DNA of 64,000 nt from Spirosoma endbachense (GTDB lineage Bacteria; Bacteroidota; Bacteroidia; Cytophagales; Spirosomataceae). The position numbers and the translations under genes are program-made. Of this stretch, positions 9,404-16,627 are shown piece after piece. Under the pieces are notes generated by a model. It worked only from the letters and a program-made list of their open reading frames with translations. It made no database searches and was not told the origin of the DNA. Numbering within the stretch: the stretch's first letter is position 1; every line of letters starts with the position of its first letter. The stretch lies in assembly GCF_010233585.1 (NCBI RefSeq), contig NZ_CP045997.1, positions 1-64,000 on the forward strand. Reading direction: 5' to 3'.

Positions 9404-9893
9404 TATGAGCTGGCTTATCGCGTTTGAGCAATCAGGCGAGGAAAGTCCGGGCAGCGCAGAGCACTCTACTTCCTAACGGGAAGGAGGACGGCTGGGAACG
9501 GCCGTTCGACAGCCAGTGTCACAGAAAATATACCGCCGATTTTTCAATGAGCGAATGGGATAATGAGTGATTGAGTGAATAGCTGGCGCAAGCCGGTCCA
9601 CTCAGGCAATAGTTCGCTCATTCGCTCATTGAAGAACTGGTAAGGGTGAAAAGGTGGGGTAAGAGCCTACCGCCCGGCGGGCGACCGACGGGGCAGGATA
9701 AACCTTAGGGGCTGAAAGACCAAATAAGCGTCGGATGTGGGGCTGCTCGTCCCCGTTCTGGAGTAATCCCAGCCGGGAACAATCCAGATGCCGACGCGGG
9801 TAGGTCGAATGAGGTGGCCGGTGACGACCATCCTAGATAAATGATAAGCCATTCGGTTAACCCCGGAGGACAGAACCCGGCTTATAGGCTCGT
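9404..9893 (+). ncRNA. rnpB: RNase P RNA, bacterial class A, with enlarged P12 arm
   Basis: Catalytic RNA that removes tRNA 5' leaders. Conserved class A signatures are present in order: GAGGAAAGTCCGGGC near 9438, the ACAGAAAATATACCGCC segment near 9521-9538, GGGTGAAAAGGTGGGGTAAGAG near 9644-9665 (split motif), and the 3' signature ACAGAACCCGGCTTA near 9870. The total of about 490 nt is longer than the usual 350-400. The extra length lies between the ATACCGCC segment and the GGTAAGGGTGAAA segment, where the P12 helix sits: arms 9545-9557 and 9619-9631 pair perfectly over 13 bp, and a GGC-GCAA-GCC hairpin caps the inside. Exact ends are estimated from the P1 pairing (GAGC with GCTC). Confidence 0.93.
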
Positions 9894-9913
9894 GTCAATC
9901 AGGTTTTTTGTCA

Positions 9914-9984
9914 TGCGGACCTCCTGTCGGTAGGTAAGAGAACTAGAATTTTCTATATTCTCACTTACAGACAGGAAGTTCGCA
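9914..9984. repeat. Long imperfect palindrome after rnpB
   Basis: Arms 9914-9928 and 9970-9984 (15 nt) match except for two positions that pair as G-U in RNA. Inside, GTAAGAGAA (9934-9942) nearly complements TTCTCACTTAC (9958-9968), and TAGAA/TTCTA at 9944-9955 forms the tip. Almost all 71 nt can fold into one hairpin. It could end rnpB transcription, be a processing site, or be a mobile palindromic repeat. It is immediately followed by the rpsP promoter. Confidence 0.6.
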
Positions 9985-10006
9985 TTATTTTTTCAAAAAC
10001 TTTCCT

Positions 10007-10014
10007 TACCTTTG
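10007..10014 (+). promoter_or_regulatory. -7 element of the rpsP promoter
   Basis: TACCTTTG matches TAnnTTTG exactly and lies 52 nt before the rpsP start. The -33 region is an A/T run without a clean TTTG. Confidence 0.55.
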
Positions 10015-10030
10015 CGGCCACGTTTTACAG

Positions 10031-10046
10031 GGGAGATGCGTCTCCC
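10031..10046 (+). promoter_or_regulatory. Small stem-loop in the rpsP leader
   Basis: GGGAGA and TCTCCC pair around a TGCG tetraloop, 20 nt before the rpsP ATG. It sits in the predicted 5' leader, so it could affect translation of S16. No similarity to a described S16 leader is claimed. Confidence 0.3.
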
Positions 10047-10066
10047 ATCAAAACCAACAAGCACAA

Positions 10067-10639
10067 ATGGCTGTTAAAATCCGTTTATCGCGTCGTGGAC
10101 GCAAAAGAATGGCGATATACGACATCGTCGTGGCAGAATCAACTTCGCCCCGTGATGGCCGGTTCATCGAGAAAATCGGTTCGTATAATCCCAACACAGA
10201 CCCTTCGACGGTTGTATTGAAGTCGGAGCGGGCCGTACATTGGCTCTTAGTTGGTGCTCAACCGACCGATACCGCCCGTTCGGTATTGTCGCATGAAGGC
10301 ATCATGTATCGCAAACACCTGCAGGTAGGCGTTAACAAAGGCGCTATCACGCAGGAACAGGCTGATGAGAAATTCACAACCTGGAAAGATGATAAAGAGA
10401 ATCGTAAAGCAGGTTCGGCCGATACCAAAACGCAAACCAAAGAGCAGGCTCGTGCCGCGCGTCTGGAAGCTGAGCGTAAGGTAAATGAAGCGCGTGCTGA
10501 AGCGATCGCTAAGAAAAACAAAGTGGAAGAACCTGTTGCCGAAGCACCTGCTGTAGAAGCAGCCGTTGAAGAGGCTCCAGCTACGGAAGCTGCTGCACCA
10601 GAAGAAACTCCCGTTGCAGACGCTCCTGCTGCGGAATAG
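10067..10639 (+). CDS. rpsP: 30S ribosomal protein S16 with Ala/Glu-rich C-terminal tail
   Basis: Small-subunit ribosomal protein needed for 30S assembly. The N-terminal 85 or so residues are clear S16 (MAVKIRLSRRGRKRM, then GRFIEKIGSYNP). The protein is 190 residues against about 80-90 in most bacteria. The extension has a charged helical part (about 90-150, rich in Lys, Glu, Arg) followed by a low-complexity tail of Ala, Glu, Pro and Val. Long S16 tails are common in Bacteroidota, so this is lineage-typical. It is separated from rimM by a terminator, but the order rpsP-rimM-trmD is the widely conserved one. Confidence 0.97.
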   Translation: MAVKIRLSRRGRKRMAIYDIVVAESTSPRDGRFIEKIGSYNPNTDPSTVVLKSERAVHWLLVGAQPTDTARSVLSHEGIMYRKHLQVGVNKGAITQEQADEKFTTWKDDKENRKAGSADTKTQTKEQARAARLEAERKVNEARAEAIAKKNKVEEPVAEAPAVEAAVEEAPATEAAAPEETPVADAPAAE

Positions 10640-10686
10640 TTTTTCGACCGGTCCGGTTATACCGGAAATCCGGAAAATGGATTAGT

Positions 10687-10720
10687 AAAGAGCCTGTTCG
10701 TTTGTGAGCAGGCTCTTTTT
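10687..10720 (+). terminator. Terminator between rpsP and rimM
   Basis: AAAGAGCCTG and CAGGCTCTTT form a 10-bp stem with a 12-nt loop, followed by a T-run. Because rimM has its own -7 element just downstream, rpsP is largely transcribed on its own. Confidence 0.8.
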
Positions 10721-10759
10721 ATGAGTAAGGCAACCAGTCGGCGTTCCGGCGGGAAGCCG

Positions 10760-10767
10760 TACTTTTG
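10760..10767 (+). promoter_or_regulatory. -7 element upstream of rimM
   Basis: TACTTTTG matches TAnnTTTG and lies 32 nt before the rimM start. No clear -33 TTTG is visible. Confidence 0.4.
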
Positions 10768-10799
10768 CCAGAAAATGCGGCTTCTCAGCTGCTTCCCCT

Positions 10800-11387
10800 A
10801 TGACTAAGGACGATTGCTATCAGGTAGGCCATATCACCAAGACGCATGGCGTAAGTGGTGAACTGGTTCTTTATTTAGACGTTGATAACGCCAGTGAGTA
10901 TGCCGATCTGGAATCGGTACTGTTGGAGGTGAAAGGCGACTTGATCCCGTATTTCATCGAATCCATCGCTATCGTGAAAGGTAGCCGGGCAATTATTGCC
11001 TTTGAGGACGTTGATACCATCGAACAGGCCGAACGACTGATCAATTGCGGTGCTTATTTACCGCTCGATGAACTGGAACCGATTACGGATGAAACCCGAT
11101 TCTATTTCCATGAGATTGTCGGCTATCAGGTAGTCGATGCACAGGAAGGACCTTTAGGCACAGTTCGTGGTGTGTATGCCATGAATGCACAGGATCTGAT
11201 CGCCATGGATTATCTCGGTAAAGAGGTTCTGATTCCCATCAATAGCGATATTGTGAAAACGGTAGACCGGGCTAATCAGAAGCTGAATGTTGCCCTACCG
11301 GATGGTTTGTTGGCGATCTACATGGAAGAGGACAGCAAAGAAAAGCCAGAAGTTAATGGCGACGAGGACGATACCGATGAGGATTGA
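10800..11387 (+). CDS. rimM: 16S rRNA processing protein RimM
   Basis: Cytoplasmic maturation factor for the 30S head; it binds ribosomal protein S19 in characterised species. The 195-residue protein starts with the signature [13 protein letters not shown] and shows the N-terminal RimM barrel followed by the PRC-barrel region ([11 protein letters not shown] to VLIPIN). The C-terminal 20 residues are very acidic. The 3' end overlaps the trmD start by 11 bp, implying translational coupling, as expected for this gene pair. Confidence 0.95.
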   Translation: MTKDDCYQVGHITKTHGVSGELVLYLDVDNASEYADLESVLLEVKGDLIPYFIESIAIVKGSRAIIAFEDVDTIEQAERLINCGAYLPLDELEPITDETRFYFHEIVGYQVVDAQEGPLGTVRGVYAMNAQDLIAMDYLGKEVLIPINSDIVKTVDRANQKLNVALPDGLLAIYMEEDSKEKPEVNGDEDDTDED

Positions 11388-12051
11388 TATTATTACCTGT
11401 TTGCCCCGATTATTGGACAGCTTTTTTGCGCATTCCATTCTTCAGCGGGCGCAACAGGGTGGTTATGTGGAGGTTGTCGCGCATGATCTGCGTGACTTTA
11501 CGGCCGATAAACATCGGCGGGTAGACGATTATGCCTTTGGCGGAGGAGCCGGTATGGTGATGCAGATCGAGCCGATTGCCCGCTGCATCCGGTCTTTGCA
11601 GGCCGAACGTACCTACGACGAGCTTATTTACATGACGCCTGATGGTGAACGTCTGAATCAGCAAACGGCTAATTCGCTTTCGTTACGTCAGAATTTAATT
11701 ATCCTCTGCGGACATTACAAAGGGGTCGATGAGCGCGTTCGTGAGTTATTTATTACCAAAGAAATCAGCATTGGCGATTATGTGCTATCGGGTGGTGAAC
11801 TGGCAGCGGCTGTGCTTTCCGACGCTATAATCCGGTTATTGCCTGGCGTGCTTAATGATGAAACATCGGCTTTAACGGACTCCTTTCAGGATAATTTACT
11901 GGCTCCTCCGGTCTACACCCGCCCGGCCGAATTTGAAGGCCATCGCGTACCTGATATTCTGTTATCGGGCCACGAAGCCAAAATTGACGAGTGGCGGTAT
12001 GAACAGGCACTGGAACGAACACGGATGCGGAGACCCGATTTGCTGGAGTAG
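11377..12051 (+). CDS. trmD: tRNA (guanine-N1)-methyltransferase TrmD
   Basis: Methylates G37 N1 of tRNAs using S-adenosylmethionine, preventing +1 frameshifts. The 224-residue protein begins [10 protein letters not shown] at the ATG 11377, giving the normal family length. A longer frame from 11287 only reads rimM out of frame. Diagnostic SPOUT-fold motifs are present: [20 protein letters not shown] and the trefoil-knot [10 protein letters not shown]. Its start overlaps the rimM stop by 11 bp. It converges with the GH30 gene, with a hairpin between them. Confidence 0.96.
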   Translation: MRIDIITCLPRLLDSFFAHSILQRAQQGGYVEVVAHDLRDFTADKHRRVDDYAFGGGAGMVMQIEPIARCIRSLQAERTYDELIYMTPDGERLNQQTANSLSLRQNLIILCGHYKGVDERVRELFITKEISIGDYVLSGGELAAAVLSDAIIRLLPGVLNDETSALTDSFQDNLLAPPVYTRPAEFEGHRVPDILLSGHEAKIDEWRYEQALERTRMRRPDLLE

Positions 12052-12093
12052 GAGGGTCCTCCTAAACTAAACGATAGAGAAATAATTGGAATG

Positions 12094-12127
12094 GCTGATT
12101 TGGGGTTATTTATATTCCCAAATCAGC
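12094..12127. terminator. Hairpin between convergent trmD and GH30 genes
   Basis: An 11-bp perfect stem (GCTGATTTGGG at 12094-12104, complement at 12117-12127) with a 12-nt AT-rich loop. Its place between two convergent genes suggests a shared bidirectional terminator, although no long T-run follows either arm. A short TAGGAG/CTCCTA palindrome also overlaps the trmD stop. Confidence 0.5.
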
Positions 12128-12191
12128 ATCAGGAGCGGCTGGAATTGGTGAGTTCATATTGTCGAAGTAAGCCAACAATAGCCATTACAGA

Positions 12192-13619
12192 TCACCAGAC
12201 GTACGTTCCGACAGAACCAGCTGGCAACGATGTGCTAATCTGTTTGCCATTTTCGCGGATATTAAAAGCCTGTGCTGACGCCTTCGTATTCAATACAATC
12301 ACGACTTTTCGGCCATCCGGTGTTTTAAACGCCACATTTGGCAGCGTTTCTGACGTATTGGACTGAATCCTTACTGAACCCGGACGGACAAATTTTGACG
12401 CAACGGCTACATTGTAATAAGCCGGATTACGGGTTATGGTATTGCCAGCTATTGTAATGGCCCCCAGGCATTCTGTGCACCCGCCAACAGTATGAGGTTG
12501 CTGCTTCGGGTCTGCTGCCAGGTTCCATTCCAGCACCGTCCGGCTCCAGTTTCGGGTGGCGCCAATAATCAGTGTCTTCACGTGCCAGGCCAGATCACCC
12601 TTCAGATTCCCCGGTGCACCAATCCACTGTTCGGTGAAGTACAGGTTCTTATCCGGATGGGCATCATGAACCTTCGAGAGTGCTTCAATGGGCCCGGCAT
12701 ACAGGTGAAACGCTGATCCGTCGACGTACTTTTTGGCTTCCGGATCGTTCAGGATCGAAATCGGGTAGTCGGGCCGATCGGCGTTGTGGTCGTATAGGAA
12801 AATTTTGGTTTTAATGCCCGCTTTTTTGAAGGAAGGGCCTAAGCTCTTCTTGATAAACGTAGCCTGCTCGGCGGGTAGCATCAGCAGACTCGGGTTGTTG
12901 CCCGGATGCAGCGGCTCATTCTGGATGGTAATGGCGTCGATCCGAATGCCTTCGGCTTTCATACCCTGAATGTAGTTTACGAAATACTGAGCATAAGTGT
13001 CATAATAGTCGAGCTTCAGACTACCACCTTTCGAGTTGTTATTTGTCTTCATCCAGGTTGGTGGAGACCAGGGTGAGCCCAGAATTTTCAGGTTAGGATT
13101 AATGGCCAGAATCTGTTTCAACACCGGAATCAGGTGAATACGATCGGGGGCCAGTGAGAAATTTTCAAGTCTGACATCGGTCTGGCCTTCCGGAAGGTCG
13201 TCGTACGAGAAAACCCGGTCATCTAAATCCGATGCACCAATACTGAGCCGCAGATAACTTACGCCAATGCTTTTTCCTTCTGTCGAGAACAACTCCTTCA
13301 ACAGTGCTGCTTTCGCCTTAGCGTCCATCCGGTTGATGAGCATGGCGCTGCCGCCTGTCAACGTATAGCCGAAGCCGTCGATCGATTGAAACGTTTTCGT
13401 GGCGTCGATATCGATGGTTGGATTCGCGTTGATGGATGTGCGGAATGAGAGTGTGCCCTGCTGCTTTACAAATAGAACTGATCGATTGGGGTTGGTCAGC
13501 CAGAATTCGACGTTTTTTGGGGAACCCTGACTGAATGCATTGTTCTGGAAGCCAGTAGTAAAGACTAAGTTGGCAAGCAGGCAGAGAGCCGCAGTTTGCT
13601 GTTTGAACGGAATGCCCAT
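12192..13619 (-). CDS. Glycoside hydrolase family 30 enzyme (secreted)
   Basis: A 475-residue secreted retaining glycosidase of clan GH-A. After a signal peptide (to about residue 30), the TIM barrel starts with the GH30 signature TFQSIDGFGYTLTGG (78-90). The proposed acid/base is Glu235 in TIQNEP and the nucleophile is Glu330 in LYFTEQW. The C-terminal beta-domain closes with residues about 395-475. Bacterial GH30 members include glucosylceramidases, beta-1,6-glucanases and beta-fucosidase/xylosidases. The glucosylceramidase/beta-1,6-glucanase-like layout fits best, but substrate is not decidable by eye. It is the last gene of the minus-strand glycan locus, 131 bp after the gamma-glutamyltransferase gene. 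Confidence 0.9.
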   Translation of the reverse strand: MGIPFKQQTAALCLLANLVFTTGFQNNAFSQGSPKNVEFWLTNPNRSVLFVKQQGTLSFRTSINANPTIDIDATKTFQSIDGFGYTLTGGSAMLINRMDAKAKAALLKELFSTEGKSIGVSYLRLSIGASDLDDRVFSYDDLPEGQTDVRLENFSLAPDRIHLIPVLKQILAINPNLKILGSPWSPPTWMKTNNNSKGGSLKLDYYDTYAQYFVNYIQGMKAEGIRIDAITIQNEPLHPGNNPSLLMLPAEQATFIKKSLGPSFKKAGIKTKIFLYDHNADRPDYPISILNDPEAKKYVDGSAFHLYAGPIEALSKVHDAHPDKNLYFTEQWIGAPGNLKGDLAWHVKTLIIGATRNWSRTVLEWNLAADPKQQPHTVGGCTECLGAITIAGNTITRNPAYYNVAVASKFVRPGSVRIQSNTSETLPNVAFKTPDGRKVVIVLNTKASAQAFNIRENGKQISTSLPAGSVGTYVW

Positions 13620-13750
13620 GGAAAGATGATCGGTTTTAAGATACGGTTTATGGTAAGAAACATGCTCATGGCGATTGCCGGATCTATTTGGTGAGCAGGC
13701 TGTTTTTCAACTACTAAAACGTCATGCAGTGTATTCAATGCAGCCGATTA

Positions 13751-15496
13751 TTAAAAACCTGAAGCCTGACCATCTTTACGCATTTCGCTGGCACCCCAGT
13801 AGATCTGGTTTTTAGCATCCCACAGAATAGCCTGATAACCCCCAAAGAAATCGGTTTCGGCCAGATGATGCCCACGACGTTCCAGCTCAGCACGAACTTC
13901 GCGGGAAATACCACTTTCCAACGCCAGCCGCCCCCCGTCTTTCATGACCGTTCCGATGGGTTCACTACTGCCCGAATGGCTAAATCGGGCCGCGTCACCC
14001 GCTTCCTGTACGTTCATGCCGAAGTCGATAATGTTGCACAAAATCTGCAAATGACCCTGGGGTTGCATGGCTCCCCCCATTACGCCGAAGCTGAGGAAGG
14101 GCTCACCATTTTTTGTGACAAAGCCTGGAATGATGGTATTGAAAGGTCGTTTGTTGGGCGCATAAACGTTCGCGTGGTCGGGCTGCATCGTAAAACTGGT
14201 TCCCCGGTTATGAAAAACAAAACCGAGGCCATCAGGAACCATACCACTGCCAAATTCGAGCATGTTGCTTTGGATCAGCGATACCATATTTCCCTCGTCG
14301 TCGGCTACGGTCAGGTACACGGTATCGCCAGCGCGGAGGGCAGGGTCGCTTGCATCGATGCGTTCGGCGGCTTTACTGGGGTCGATCAGCTTGCGACGAC
14401 GCGCTGCATAGTCTTTGCTCAGTAAAGCATCGACAGGTACTTTGGCAAAATCCGGATCGGCATAATAACGAGCCCGATCTTCGAAGGCTAATTTTTTGGC
14501 TTCTACCAGCAGATGAAGGTAATCGGCGCTATTGTGCCCGAGGCTTTTCAAGTCAAAACCCTCCAGAATTGTAAGCATTTGCAACACGGCTATTCCCTGG
14601 CCATTGGGCGGAAGTTCGTGAACCGTAAAGCCCCGATAGTTGACAGAAACCGGTTCGACCCAGGTACTCTGGTGGCTTGCCAGATCCTCTTTCCGTAAGT
14701 ATAGGCCCGCCCGGCGGGCATAACGGTCGATCGCTTCGGCTACTGCTCCTTTATAGAATCCATTCCGGCCACCCCTGGCAATTTTTTCGTACGTATTGGC
14801 CAGATCCGGATTCCGGAATACCTGCCCTTCCATTGGAGCCTTTCCGTCAATAAGAAACGTTTTGCGAAAGTTATCGAATTCGGTGATGTCGGCCCGATTG
14901 TCGGCCAACCGACGGGCGGCTACCTGCCAGGAGTAGGCAATCACCTGCGGTACCGGAACGCCTTCGCGGGCGTAGCGAATGCTCGGTGCGAGAAGGGTTG
15001 AAACAGGTAATTTACCGAAACGCTTATGCAACTGAAACCAGCCGTCTACTGCTCCGGGCACCGAAACCGATAGTGGACCGTACAATGGAATCTGCGCCCG
15101 TTGGCCCAGAACCGTCTTTAGGGTCTCATACGATAAGCCTTTTGGCGAGCGGCCGCTGGCATTGAGTCCGTACAGTTTGCGATCTTTGGCCGACCATACA
15201 ATCGCGAACAGGTCACCACCGACACCGCCATTATTGGGTTCAATAACACCCAGTGCGGCATTGGCCGCGATAGCCGCATCGACCGCAGTTCCGCCCTGTT
15301 TGAGTATATCCAGGCCAATCTGAGTGGCAAGGGGATGGCTCGTTGCAATCATGCCATGTTTCCCAAGCACCGGGCTTCTGGTGGCAATGTTTGATCCGGT
15401 TATACGATCACCTTTGCCGGTTACGGGCTGCCCGAAGAGTGGAAAGCCGAAAAGAAATAGGAAGATGGATAGGTGACCAGCCAGCCGGATTTGCAT
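13751..15496 (-). CDS. ggt: Gamma-glutamyltransferase (glutathione hydrolase family)
   Basis: An N-terminal nucleophile hydrolase that is exported and self-cleaves into two subunits, then hydrolyses or transfers gamma-glutamyl groups from glutathione and related amides. From the ATG at 15496 it is 581 residues with a signal peptide ending LFGQ. The family motifs GGTAVDAAIAANAALGV and NNGGVGGDLF are present. The probable catalytic Thr392 lies in GDTVYLTVADDEGN, and FGSGM follows it. A TTG start eight codons earlier would overlap a terminator hairpin and is rejected. Its place inside a glycan locus is unusual; the terminator just upstream suggests it is transcribed separately. Confidence 0.92.
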   Translation of the reverse strand: MQIRLAGHLSIFLFLFGFPLFGQPVTGKGDRITGSNIATRSPVLGKHGMIATSHPLATQIGLDILKQGGTAVDAAIAANAALGVIEPNNGGVGGDLFAIVWSAKDRKLYGLNASGRSPKGLSYETLKTVLGQRAQIPLYGPLSVSVPGAVDGWFQLHKRFGKLPVSTLLAPSIRYAREGVPVPQVIAYSWQVAARRLADNRADITEFDNFRKTFLIDGKAPMEGQVFRNPDLANTYEKIARGGRNGFYKGAVAEAIDRYARRAGLYLRKEDLASHQSTWVEPVSVNYRGFTVHELPPNGQGIAVLQMLTILEGFDLKSLGHNSADYLHLLVEAKKLAFEDRARYYADPDFAKVPVDALLSKDYAARRRKLIDPSKAAERIDASDPALRAGDTVYLTVADDEGNMVSLIQSNMLEFGSGMVPDGLGFVFHNRGTSFTMQPDHANVYAPNKRPFNTIIPGFVTKNGEPFLSFGVMGGAMQPQGHLQILCNIIDFGMNVQEAGDAARFSHSGSSEPIGTVMKDGGRLALESGISREVRAELERRGHHLAETDFFGGYQAILWDAKNQIYWGASEMRKDGQASGF

Positions 15497-15518
15497 TTGA
15501 CAGAATGGGGTAAAAATC

Positions 15519-15551
15519 AACTTCCCGAAAGCATGACGCTTTCGGGAAGTT
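15519..15551 (-). terminator. Terminator between the isomerase-like gene and ggt
   Basis: A 14-bp perfect stem (15519-15532 with 15538-15551, AACTTCCCGAAAGC and its complement) has a 5-nt loop and is followed on the minus strand by GATTTTTA. This is the cleanest intrinsic terminator in the locus and separates ggt-GH30 from the upstream genes. Confidence 0.8.
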
Positions 15552-15582
15552 GTTGTTATTCAGAGGAATTTAAAAAAAGCCA

Positions 15583-16446
15583 CTACTCCTTTAAATTTTT
15601 CAGATAGGCAATGCTCTGGCGAACCTGAACATCTTCGTGATTGCTTTCATCCTCAATAAAATAATGCTTGATACCTACTTTTTTGCCAGCCTTCAATACA
15701 CCGGGCATGTCTACCTGACCTTTGCCCAGTACAACGTCGTTTTCGGGCGGTGTACCACCGCTGAGGTCACCTTTAATGCCCTTTTTGAGGTCTTTAAGGT
15801 GCATGAGTTTCCAGCGGCTGCCATATTTGTTCAATAACGCGACCGGGTCAGCACCGCCGTGCTGGGCCCATAAAATGTCCAGCTCAAAGGATACATACTG
15901 CGGGTTGGTGTTTTGAACAATGTAGTCGAAAAGGGTTCCGTTCTGATACGGACCGAACTCGTAGCCGTGGTTGTGGTAGCAAAACGTAAGGCCGTTGTCT
16001 TTCAGGGTCTTACCCACCCGGTTGAAATCGTCGACGGCTTTTTTTGCGTTCTCGATGGTGAAGTTGCTCTTTTCGTGCGGTATCCAGGCGACCATGACAT
16101 AGGAAGCCCCCAGTTGTTTGGCGTTTTTGACGATGCTTTCCGGATCTTTCACAATCTGCTCATACCCGGCTCCAGTAGCAACCATCTTGATGCCCCGTTT
16201 ATCCAGCATTTTTCGGTATTCTTCGGTTGTTACACCCTTTGGCGTGCCACCCTCCATTTCTGTAAAACCCAATGCCTTGATCGTGTCCAGCGTGGCCACT
16301 ACATCTTTGGGGAAATAAGCCCGGTAGGTATAGGCCTCGACGCCTAAAGGAAAGGTATACAGCGGTTTACGCGATTGGGCAGAAACGCCGGTTACGGAAA
16401 GCGATAACCCAAGCAATAGGCCCAGGGGATAAGCGGATTTGAACAT
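15583..16446 (-). CDS. Secreted sugar phosphate isomerase/epimerase-like TIM barrel protein
   Basis: A 287-residue protein with a signal peptide (ends VSAQS) followed by an AP-endonuclease-2/xylose-isomerase-like TIM barrel. Metal-site strands are visible: CYHNHGYEF (about 160), SFELDILWAQHGG (about 190), KLMHLKDLK (about 220) and the C-terminal FIEDES. These match the family's His, Asp and Glu ligands. Exported members are common in Bacteroidota glycan loci, and some act on 3-keto-sugars or related oxidised sugars together with Gfo/Idh/MocA enzymes. A GH109/Gfo-type protein is encoded in the same locus, which would fit, but no specific reaction can be read from sequence. Confidence 0.82.
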   Translation of the reverse strand: MFKSAYPLGLLLGLSLSVTGVSAQSRKPLYTFPLGVEAYTYRAYFPKDVVATLDTIKALGFTEMEGGTPKGVTTEEYRKMLDKRGIKMVATGAGYEQIVKDPESIVKNAKQLGASYVMVAWIPHEKSNFTIENAKKAVDDFNRVGKTLKDNGLTFCYHNHGYEFGPYQNGTLFDYIVQNTNPQYVSFELDILWAQHGGADPVALLNKYGSRWKLMHLKDLKKGIKGDLSGGTPPENDVVLGKGQVDMPGVLKAGKKVGIKHYFIEDESNHEDVQVRQSIAYLKNLKE

Positions 16447-16552
16447 AACGTAAGGATTTAAGAATAGTAGATAAAGACTACCAATCGATACTACTACTGT
16501 TTTTTGCCTTCACAGTATGTCATAAAAACAACGTAGAGTTTGAACTGCGTTG

Positions 16553-16588
16553 TGCCACGGTTGCCGATGACGAGTTGATAACCGTGGT
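16553..16588. repeat. Palindrome with TGCCACGGTT core
   Basis: CCACGGTT (16555-16562) pairs with AACCGTGG (16580-16587) around a 17-nt loop. The same arm sequence, including the preceding TG, forms the inner part of the 30-bp stem at 58863-58940. It lies in the 181-bp gap between the sulfatase and isomerase genes, with no T-run, so it looks more like a dispersed repeat than a terminator. Confidence 0.5.
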
Positions 16589-16627
16589 AAGGCATTGAGC
16601 CAAAGTCCTGCCACGAATCATCAGCAA

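Noticed and set aside
12091..12366. 91-codon plus-strand open frame after trmD
   Set aside because: Most of it is antisense to the 3' end of the GH30 gene, and it starts inside the convergent hairpin.
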